Positions 8,017-16,244 of a stretch of DNA of 16,244 nucleotides are shown here, piece by piece (the first letter of the stretch is position 1; every line of letters begins with the position of its first letter). Source of the stretch: Echinostoma caproni (lineage: Eukaryota > Platyhelminthes > Trematoda > Plagiorchiida > Echinostomatidae); assembly GCA_900618425.1 (NCBI GenBank), contig UZAN01041575.1:40892-57135 (forward strand). Direction: 5' to 3'. The notes below the pieces were generated by a model, which had not been told where the DNA came from, did no database searches, and was given only the letters and a program-made list of their open reading frames with translations. A program made the position numbers and the translations under genes.

Positions 8017-11000
8017 ATCCAAGTTATTGGGTCCAACTTCTCTGACTTTGCTTTTATATACATGCTTTACCATGGCATTGTTTCAGAAAGCGTAGTGGTT
8101 GCTTTATCCACCGGTTTGTTCGGTAGGCCGTATAGATGATTGCCAATATCTGTGGCCGGCGCCTTTTTCAAGCTGTAAAGCATTGGTGACAGAGCAGAAG
8201 TGAATAACTCCATCAAGGAAAGCCTTCACTTTTTTATTTACATATGGGGATTGAGTGTGGTAAAGATCAATAAGGAGAATTCTTTTATTTCAACGTCGCA
8301 TAATTAACAAGTGTATTTATAGTTCTGTTTCGTTTCCTTCCAATACCGTTATAATAATTTTTTTAAAGCAGCATTGTTTTGCGTCATCGTCAAAATATGC
8401 TCTCTGTAATGGTCTTGAGATGCCCCGCTGGTTTTTTCATGGTCACACCTTTAACAGGTGTACATTCGTTTGTTATTTGTGCTTTTAGCACCACTAATGA
8501 ACCTCAGATTGAGACTCGCAGCACGGTTGGTTTGGAAGGTCCAAGATAAGCGAGCGCCTATCTATAATTTTGAACAATTGTATAAAATACACAAGAGAAG
8601 GTTCTTATCTGGCCAACTGTGGTCACATGCCGCGGTTTATTCATTCATTTTTGTTTAAAGCTAAAGTGTTCAGCCATCGAAGTCGGAGAGATCCTGGTGA
8701 TAAAACAGTGAAATCCTGCCAAAACCCACTCGTTGCGACAATGTTCGTCCAAACAGGTCATGTGGCTACCCCCCAAACATCTGACCATTGTTTGCCTTTT
8801 AGATGTGCACACGTGCATATATATATGATCCTCTTGTAGTCGTCTTCCCATTCGCAATCTATAGATGCGCCCATTAGCACAGAGCGAGGTCATTCGTAGA
8901 TTCCGCTTAGTTTGTGATCTCACGGAATATGCGTGTGTGTGCGCGTGAAGTTTCTTTTAGGTTATCCAGTATATTACCTCTTTTTGATTACGCACGTCAA
9001 AAACCAACAAGCATTTACGCCATTCTCTTCTTAGGTTTACACTAAAAAAACGGAAAGCATGTGCTACTGAGAAGTGAGAAGTTCTTTTATGCGTGACACG
9101 TTTTTTCATAATAACTAACCGAAATAAAATGCCGAATCCTACCACGAGGCTTATTGATAAGTCAAAGTTTTTTCGCTCCATCCATGGAAGAGAAGCTTCT
9201 TGGACCAATAAGGGGGTGTACTTATGCAAGAAATTAGTGAAGACCAAATAAAAGATGTAAGTTATTTATCAAGCCAAGTGAAAATATGCTTTCTTCAACT
9301 AATAGTCATGCACGGTCGGTATCGACGAGATATACTAGGCACAGCTGTACATAACACAAGTGGGAAGTGACAAAGCAGTCGTTCATGATACATCGAAAAC
9401 AATTCTAATGCGATACAAGACGATATTAAGTCTCTATTGACAGATGTCTAAATTTAAAAAAAACATGGTAAACGGTAGAACGTGCACGAAGAAACAAATT
9501 TGTGGTAGGCAAGAGAATGAGATCACCATTTATTAAAACGGACAGTGGTCTTCATTAGACAATATGTGGTTGATAGATCGATCACATTCTTACACACAAT
9601 AAAACCAACGTAGACAGTCTTGGGATTACCACTACAAAGGGGAAAGAAGTTCAATGAATTTGAAAATGAGGATGAATTCCTTCTCTTTTAGACTGAAAGC
9701 GAGGTGGGTGAATACTGGGGAGCAATATATTCAGTGTGGAAGAATGCGGGCTATCGCGAATTCAAGGATAATATCTGGAGGAACTGCAACCTATTCAGGT
9801 CCGAAATCGTACCACAAAAGACTAAGAACCGAAGTTTAAAGATTTTTAACACGTTTGGATCGAGAAAGGTTATTTGATAACCAAATTCCAAAGAACTTCA
9901 CATATTCGGTCATTAAAATGATGTCCCTATTAACAACAAATTCTACCTGATTCCTAAAAGAGTTTGATAACTGGAACCTGTTCTTGGGCCAAAACGAATA
10001 GAACATATTTATCCATATTAGGTCTCGTAAATGGAGATCCAGACTAACCAAAAATTTATCCAGACAGTCTTGGAGTAGACGGAAGCTGTCAAGACTAATA
10101 AAGAGATAATTAATTACCACATAACCAGCATACTTGCACGCAACAAAGTTGAGAGAATTGAGGTTATCTGTAGGCTAATAGAAGAAGTATTGTGGAGAAA
10201 TTTCCGGAATGAACTACTTTGAAGGCAGTAGGCTTAAATTAGTCTTTTGTGTGAAATATTGAATCAGAACACCCAAAACATCCATTTTCATGCCGCTAAC
10301 AGAAAGATACGGGATGAGCGTGCCACGGTGAAAAGATGCAAAAGCACAGGCATCATCAGCATTCGGTAGCTCATATTTTTCACACTTATTTGTATATCTT
10401 TGATAATTGTGCTTTTGCACAGTGACTGTTTTCTACCGGAATGAAAATATATTGATAAGCGCTACTGTTGCATTACGCGTATGTTTTTGAACACTGCGCT
10501 GTTCAGTTTTTTTCAGAAGAACTGAATAACTGTTATTTGATTTTACGAGATACTTCGATTCAATTTATGAACTTGTTTAATGTTCAATACACGTAAAATC
10601 GATCGCATCACAGATTCGTATCATAAATCCAATTCCGTTCGGAGAACACAAAAGAGGAGCTTTGACCAGTTCACTACTCCGGTAATTGGAATCTTACCAG
10701 AACTATTTAATTTTCTGGTGAAAATCCCTACATCTGCTAATCTGATAAACGATAAATTCAGGGTCGTTGGAAATTAGTAAGCTCTGTTTCCATATAAACG
10801 AAAAAGAGGGACGAGGAACATGCGCTACTTAGTGTACGCTGTGGAACGTGAATTTATTATTGTGACTCAATTTAATTTTTACTGTCTTCATCGACAACAA
10901 AGTTACATTCTTTATCACTTTGAATGCGCGTTTTTGGAGCCAGAATAGAGAAGTTAGACTCCCATTTGAAAAAAACGGGCGTGTAAAATTTGAACTGAAA

Positions 11001-11084
11001 TGTACAGCTTGAATCGAAGTGTACCAAATCAGAGATGGTTGCTTTCAAGGGACATTGCTTGAGATACGCAGTAGCCAGGTTGTT
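8017..11084. other. No supported gene
   Basis: ORFs here are all below 100 codons (for example 8957-9247 minus, 9836-10120 minus) and show no domain I recognise. The segment is AT-rich. A short GT-rich tract is at 8931-8947. Anything older than the LINE is too decayed to name. Confidence 0.5.
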
Positions 11085-11160
11085 TAAACGCTAGTCTCAA
11101 ATGAATGTTGGTACAGCGCGCGAATCCTCTTTCGATTCGTCGAGTTGTTCAAACCCCAAA
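11085..11160 (+). repeat. tRNA-Lys(CTT)-like sequence, tRNA pseudogene or SINE head
   Basis: A perfect 6-bp stem CGAATC/GATTCG (11121-11126 with 11134-11139) closes a 7-base loop CTCTTTC, with T at the U33 position and CTT at the anticodon position (lysine). It is followed by a consensus B box GTTCAAACC (11147-11155). Upstream, TAGTCTCA (11092-11099) and GGTACAGC (11110-11117) resemble the two halves of the tRNA-Lys D arm and A box, but with extra bases between them. The T stem and acceptor pair poorly. It cannot be an intact tRNA gene. A SINE head or an old tRNA pseudogene fits. Confidence 0.5.
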
Positions 11161-12320
11161 CGGTAAGTTTTTCTGTTTGCCAAATACCGCGTACCGAGGG
11201 CATGACAAATAAATTGCTTCACTTTGGTGCAGATTTCGAACCGAAATTACATGGATACCTATTAATCACAACAGACTGTCCTTCATACAGATTAGAACTT
11301 GGGAGCGTAATGCTGTTCAGCAGTATGTTCTCATGGAGTGAGATGCTCAATAATTAGCCAGTGCTGTATGCTGTAAGTTCTCCAATCCGTCTGCCCTTAG
11401 CACATTCCGGATAGCTTGACTGTGCTTCATAAAGTGACTTGTTTTGATCTACTGTTTATCAGAAATACTCTATTGCATCGGATTGACTCAACATTGGTCA
11501 CTAACCTGAACGTCTTCCAACCGTTCCACCTGGTTCGTGGATTGCTGGTTGCTCAGTTCTCATAGCATTACTGCAACTGTGTCGCAGGTCCGGTTCAGAA
11601 TAATTAGCGAATTGCATAACGGCTCGGTAGTATGAGATATCCCCAGTGGTTCGAGGCAGATTCGGGGTCTAAAGTGTACTGTCCGCGACGGGACTGATAC
11701 GTACTATGATAAATACAAAACGTATCTCCCAAACTTCAAGTGACATAATCACCACCATTTCGGCATGAACTCATCAGCCTATCAACGGCTTTCCACCAGT
11801 GACTTCCCGATAGCCTTGGTTGTCCGGTTTAATACTTATTCTTCCAAGTTGGGTAAGTGCCTCAAAATCGAATGTTTTAGTACAGCCTATGGAGAAAACT
11901 TTGGGAAATTGTCGACCTCGTTTGCAATTTACCTTTTTACGGAAATGCGTCACTCGGTCAAAACTACATCTAAATGTAAACATGCGCAAAAATGGGCCTG
12001 TGCGTGAGCATATAATTCGCTCTGTCTGACCCATTGGTATCCAGTAGTGTCAAGCTAATGTACGACCCAATATCCCTTATTTCACCAGAGCTGCAAGATC
12101 TGTATTGTTCAAGGGAATCATGAAAAGTAGTGCAAAATTCTAACCTTACTTACCAATTTACGTTCTTATTTTTAGCCTACATCCTAATATTTGCTTGTTC
12201 TGGATACATCGAGATAAAAGCATTCTGTTCAGTAGGTAGCATACTTGATCGCCACAGATATTACTGCTTACTGAAATTCAAAATACAGTTGAAATGATGT
12301 ATTTTTCTTACTTTTCGCTA
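11161..12320. other. No supported gene
   Basis: Three overlapping ORFs on both strands at 11765-12034 (69 to 86 codons) are mutual shadows with no domain. I see no splice-bounded exon that I would defend. Confidence 0.5.
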
Positions 12321-12357
12321 TTATTATATTATATATATATATATATATATATTATAT
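12321..12357 (+). repeat. (AT)n microsatellite
   Basis: An uninterrupted (AT)11 core at 12331-12352 is flanked by imperfect TTA/TAT units. Likely length-polymorphic. Confidence 0.95.
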
Positions 12358-13250
12358 GAATGCTGAAATTATGTAACTTGATAGAGAACATTATTCACCC
12401 AGTAATGAATGCCATTAAATTGTTAAGTTTCGTTTGCAGGTTATTTATTATTAGAAAGTGTAATACCATGGAGAAGAGCATTTCTCTAAACAACTAATGC
12501 AATTTCTTATTTCACATTCGTTCAATATTATTCACTGATAAACCACTCCTTTTTACCAAATTGAACATCCTTTCTATGGAGTTTTATCGCAAATAGCGTC
12601 TAGACCAATACAGCATTCCTCGAATGCTTCATGATCGCTACGGATTCGCTCAGGTTTACGGTCTTCTCCAGTCCGATTAAATATGGCAGTTGCACATACA
12701 ATTGAGGTTAGTTGCACAGTATGATTATATTCCTCATGCTTTCTGCCGAGTCTGTCAGTTTTGCTCCATCGTTTCGGTGATCGAGTGGGGGGGGGCGGAG
12801 GAGTGAAACTTGAGCCTAATCAATCAAACTCCCTATTGAATCAATTTAAGTTCGGATACGCTGGGAATGGTATAATGTATCGATCAGTTAAACTGACTGA
12901 ACTCGACTGAGCCGTATCAGGAGGAATTATTCCAATGTGACCGGCCTAGCAACCGTTTCGAAATTACTTTGAATCCAATAATTTCTTTTCCAATTATTCG
13001 TATTATGAAAGAGATATCATCCAAAGATTCCTGTGTATGTGTGCCAGCGTGGACCGTTTTATGTGCCCCAATGAGATGCTGACAAAGTATTCCGTAGGAT
13101 AACCACTGCGGATTGCTTAAATAATATTTAATTTACTCCAAAATTTAGTCTTTGAGTTATTTGTAGATTTAATTTTACTTTCATGTCCAAGAAAAAAATG
13201 CTACTTTTCCTAAAATTTACCATGGTTGACTGCACGAGAATTTTGGATGA
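12358..13250. other. No supported gene; G9 run at 12787-12795
   Basis: The stretch is AT-rich and without convincing ORFs. The only low-complexity feature is nine consecutive G followed by CGGAGGAG at 12787-12803. Confidence 0.5.
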
Positions 13251-13254
13251 TACC

Positions 13255-13446
13255 TAATGTTTACTCCTTTATACACAGAATTTCACCATGTAAAGAACAA
13301 ACAAAGCGTGAGCTGTACATCTAAGAAGGACTGAGCAGCATTTTCACCTGGTTGGTTCTCAGCAGCAGTGTGGAACCGGCTGGGGATCGAACCCAGGACA
13401 CGACGGGTAGAACATAAGCCTATTTACCACTATGCTAGTGGGTAGC
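13255..13446 (-). mobile_element. tRNA-derived SINE
   Basis: On the minus strand a tRNA-like head (13446 to about 13373) is followed by a non-tRNA body. The head has a perfect A box TAGCATAGTGG (13437-13427), a perfect B box GGTTCGATCC (13393-13384) and a perfect 5-bp T stem with loop TTCGATC (13396-13380). The D arm pairs at three of four positions, but the acceptor and anticodon stems pair badly, so this is not a functional tRNA gene. SINEs of this kind are transcribed by RNA polymerase III from the internal boxes and mobilised by LINE proteins. The body includes a hairpin with possible hammerhead ancestry. The 3' end (low coordinate) is approximate, and no target-site duplication was seen. 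Confidence 0.7.
13328..13372 (-). ncRNA. Possible degenerate hammerhead ribozyme in the SINE body
   Basis: Minus-strand sequence directly after the tRNA head reads CACTGCTG, CTGAGAA, a short ACC-AACCA-GGT hairpin, GAAA, then GCTCAGTCC. Order and spacing resemble the hammerhead found in fluke SINEs, which I recall as a CACTG flank, CTGANGA core, stem II, GAAA core, and GTC before a CAGTG flank. ACTG (upstream) can pair with CAGT (downstream). Core changes are visible: the second G of CTGANGA is A, and cleavage-site GTC reads GCT. CTGAG can also pair with CTCAG as a simple hairpin. It would be inactive. The comparison is from memory. Confidence 0.3.
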
Positions 13447-15569
13447 TTATCAGATTGCTTTTTGTTTTGCCTTAACACGATATATTACATCCCATCTTTG
13501 CGAACGTAATACAGACATCAAGACTCGTACATGTCATCACTAGCCTCCAAGGTCATGACTTGGTTGGAAACGTTCAAAATTTATTAGATATTGGTCAGTG
13601 AATTTCACTACAAATTCAGACATTTACATATCCGTATTACCTGAAAATGTTTCTGCCTCAATGCGTCTCTTACCAAAAATTCACAATTGCTTCAATATGG
13701 TATTGTTGATATGTACGCCAAAGTTTAATCGTATTCACTAATGTAGCATCATATGCTATTAGAATGCCCTTCATTTCCAGTGCTACAATGAGATCGATAT
13801 GTTAACTTGACTGAAATGGTACTACATTTCCAGTTTGCAATATGGAACGCCGGGTAAAATAAGCGTCACCACAACCCCTTCCTCGTCACCTAGAGGGGAA
13901 AATCTCAGCGTATCTGATAATCGAAAACTTTTAAACGTCCAGCTGCTTATGTGGATCAGGCAGCAGCATGGCTTTACGTGAATTCATTCCATTACCTGTT
14001 GCTTATTTTCTTGAAACCAATGAATATTGAGAATAGGCGTAACGAGTCTGCTTTTTGGACTACATTTAAGCATCCAGATATCGCCTATTGTTTTCTAATG
14101 ATATGTTTTGATTTGACCGGGTCCGGTTCTTGTTGCCCTATTAGAGCTGGAATGAGATTGACGACAATGTGGCGATTGACAAAATCTCTCTGGGAAGCTT
14201 TGTCGACTGCTTCACACAGGCTTGGCCAACAAATCTGACCTAGTAAACACAAAGAATTAAACGGCTAAAAAATTGACTAGCCTTGTTTACCAATCTGGTA
14301 AATTCTAGTAGTTGTTGTTTGGTGTCTCTCTAACATGCTACACAAACAAGGAATCGGATTAGAGGAAAGTGACTATTGTCAGTCTATCGATGATATGAGC
14401 TGCTTTCCAGAACAATGCTCCTCACCATCTTTTAGTGCATCGTAATGCACAAACTGAAAACCTCTGATGTGAAATTACAGTACATCCTCGGTGTACTACC
14501 ATGTTGGTACCGCAACCGCATCAAGTTAGTCGTAGTCACCCAAAACTGAGCATAGTTTGAACATACTTTTGATGAATCAAATGATTTCAGTAATTCTGAC
14601 ATAAACAATTCTTTAATAGAACGTACGTTTAGATGTGTAACGTGCATCATGTCAAAAAATGTGTGCTGGAAACCGAGCATATTCATCGCGAGCAAAACGT
14701 TCGCAATACCCTAAACGTCTTTACACTAGAATAAAATTTGTGGCATGCAGAGCAAAAACCGTAAATCTCTAAACACTGTTCTGTTGTCTGAAACTTACCA
14801 GTTTTCGTAATCACTGTTGATCCACCCAAAATGGAGAATGTTATCTTACTACCCAAATTTGATCACTGAGCAGAGAACCACACTTATTCATTCTCAGTTA
14901 AGTACAAGGATTCCGTACAAGTTCATAAAGTCCCTTTGTATGAACTGATTTTGAACAACTTCCAACCACCTGGAGGGTATAAACAGCTAGTGTCAGTTTT
15001 ATCATCAGTCGATCAAACAATGTGTTTTATATCTCCTGCCAAGTCAACTAAAGTACTCCGTCAGTATTCTTGTCTCATTGTGCTGCTATCATTCTGGCCG
15101 ATGCAGATGAGATTCGATCTAAGGAACTGTGAAAGGAGAACACTTTAAGATCACCCGGTCAAACGACGAGGTGAGTAGCGTGAACAGCTAAACATCATCT
15201 TCATCATCGTACAGCGTAATATAGTGAAGCTAACTTCACTGATCATTGCCAAAATGATAATGAATACAAGGCAAGTGAGAATGAGTAAAGAGGATTGGGA
15301 TTTAGCCCACTTTTAGGGACGGGCAAAGAAAGCGAACCTACATGATCAACACAGAGTACACAGTCCAACTGTGCATGTATACTATTTGAAGCATTCTGGT
15401 CTGATAAGAAGTCACAGCATGATCGCCTTTGCTGTCGGTTAGCAGCCATGACCTTTAATGTCTCCAACCATGCTGTTTCGAAGTCTTTTGAACCCCAACA
15501 CAAAAGATAAGAGACACCTATTTGACCTGATCGCTCTGTGCATTTCTCATTGACGCGTCTCCACGTCAC
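13447..15569. other. No supported gene
   Basis: The longest ORFs are 13951-14238 plus (95 codons), 14432-14695 minus (87) and 15243-15569 minus (108, the longest ATG-to-stop ORF by codons apart from LINE frames). None shows a domain, repeat or signal peptide I recognise. The last one is less AT-rich than its surroundings and may be part of an unrecognised repeat. Confidence 0.45.
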
Positions 15570-15950
15570 CTGCTGGCCTCCGTGTGGTTTTCACCAGTCT
15601 GCAGCGGCCACTGCAAACAAGGCATGCTGCGGTAGGTGACCATCAAGAATACGCAAAACGTACGCTGAGCAACGCAGCCTACTGAGCTGAATTCCGTTCG
15701 CTAGAGTTTGTTTTCTATGCATTCCTAAACACCCGACAATTTCCTTCTAGGTTAGTAACCCACTCACTCCATTCGACCTGTCCCTCCATCCATCTTCGAT
15801 CGCAACGATCGATACGCACCGGTTGACCCCGGTCATCGTCTTGCACACTCACTTTTCTCACTGAGGTGTGGTTCACTCAGCCAATTCGACCTCGCTTCAC
15901 TTGACCTTTGTCAACACTCTCCCATCTCGCTGTTCACAGAATACAAAAAA
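15570..15950 (+). promoter_or_regulatory. Probable leader (5' region) of the PHD-finger ORF
   Basis: Composition changes here to a less AT-rich, pyrimidine-rich sequence with few stops. The frame of the PHD ORF is already open from 15759, after TAG-TAA at 15753-15758, but has no ATG before 15951. Acceptor-like sites occur at TTCCTTCTAG (ending 15750) and CTCGCTGTTCACAG (ending 15939). It could be the internal-promoter leader of a LINE or the end of an intron. I recognise no specific promoter motif. Confidence 0.35.
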
Positions 15951-16244
15951 ATGGGTCGCCGAAGTTTGTCGACGCAATTAGTCACACGAGGTTTGAGTGT
16001 GTGCGGTTCAACAGGCTGTGGAAAGGAGATCAAAACCGGAATGCCATGCACATATTGCCAAAAGAACTTTCACGCCGCATGCGCCAATCTATCGATAAAG
16101 AAGATGAAACAGATGCTGGCACAACAGGACTGCTTTTGGTTTTGCAGTGATTGCGCAAAAACTCCGGTTATAAAATACATGATCGGCATTAAAAACAGGT
16201 TCGAGAAGCTACTGTTAGCTGCGGAGGATAAAGCTAACTTAAAA
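15951..16244 (+). CDS. PHD-finger protein, 5' part; probably ORF1 of a CR1-like LINE
   Basis: The ORF starts at an ATG in good context (AAAAAAATGG) and is open through all 98 codons to the window edge. Residues 18-68 form a complete C4HC3 PHD finger: C18, C23, C33, C36, H41, C44, C65, C68. It has the usual Trp two residues before the seventh ligand (FWFC, W63) and the FHAAC block around H41. PHD fingers bind zinc and usually read histone tails. In CR1-group LINEs a PHD-like finger is common near the start of ORF1, followed by coiled coil, and the tail here (KNRFEKLLLAAEDKANL) is helix-prone and charged. The finger lies only 17 residues from the start, with no other domain before it, which fits ORF1 better than most chromatin proteins. 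A cellular gene with an exon starting at 15940 remains possible. Confidence 0.75.
   Translation, partial: MGRRSLSTQLVTRGLSVCGSTGCGKEIKTGMPCTYCQKNFHAACANLSIKKMKQMLAQQDCFWFCSDCAKTPVIKYMIGIKNRFEKLLLAAEDKANLK

Noticed and set aside
8957..10120. Minus-strand ORFs of 94 to 96 codons considered as retroelement remnants
   Set aside because: I could not match any ordered set of reverse transcriptase or integrase motifs to them.
11734..11782. CTGATGAG followed by CGAAA on the minus strand near 11776, resembling a hammerhead core
   Set aside because: The nine bases between the core blocks form only one pair as stem II, no partner for stem III follows the GAAA, and no cleavage-site triplet is in place. 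It looks like chance.
13951..14238. 95-codon plus-strand ORF
   Set aside because: Partly hydrophobic but with no recognisable family, no splice context I trust and no homologue that I recall.
1..16244. CRISPR arrays, bacterial operons, riboswitches, phage or plasmid modules
   Set aside because: No regularly spaced repeats, no ribosome binding sites before dense ORFs, and clear intron and LINE/SINE features point to an animal genome.

Overview
This is an AT-rich, gene-sparse stretch of an animal genome. No bacterial-style operons, Shine-Dalgarno sites or dense ORFs are present. The coding pieces that can be recognised are short, flanked by spliceosomal intron signals, and separated by kilobases of ORF-poor DNA with retrotransposon relics and tRNA-derived SINE heads. 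The receptor exon, the SINE type (tRNA head followed by a possible degenerate hammerhead) and a PHD-type LINE ORF1 would all fit a flatworm (fluke or tapeworm). That taxon is my inference from remembered families and has not been searched.

Layout. Positions 1-2017, minus strand: part of a Cys-loop (nicotinic acetylcholine receptor type) ligand-gated channel gene. One exon (1821-2017) carries membrane segment M3 and the start of the M3-M4 loop. A second, cut by the window edge (1-175), continues the loop in matching phase. The 1.6 kb intron between them holds a possible SINE relic. Positions 2018-4350: nothing recognisable. Positions 4486-4650, minus strand: a possible terminal exon of an unidentified gene with an AATAAA signal behind it. 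Positions about 5238-8016, plus strand: a badly decayed non-LTR (LINE) retrotransposon with endonuclease, reverse transcriptase and C-terminal remnants, a poly-C run with an undetermined base, and an A-rich 3' end. Positions 8017-11084: no supported gene. Positions 11085-11160: a tRNA-Lys-like sequence. Positions 11161-13250: featureless apart from an (AT)n microsatellite and a G run. Positions about 13255-13446, minus strand: a tRNA-derived SINE with intact A and B boxes. Positions 13447-15950: no supported gene, but the last 380 bases look like the leader of what follows. Positions 15951-16244, plus strand: an ORF still open at the window edge that encodes a complete C4HC3 PHD finger, most likely ORF1 of a CR1-like LINE.

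The genes do not form a functional unit. The receptor is the only clearly cellular gene; the rest is mobile-element material or uncertain. The observations most worth a second look are the possible decayed hammerhead ribozyme in the SINE, the PHD-finger ORF at the right edge, the unidentified terminal exon, and the identity and host range of the LINE.
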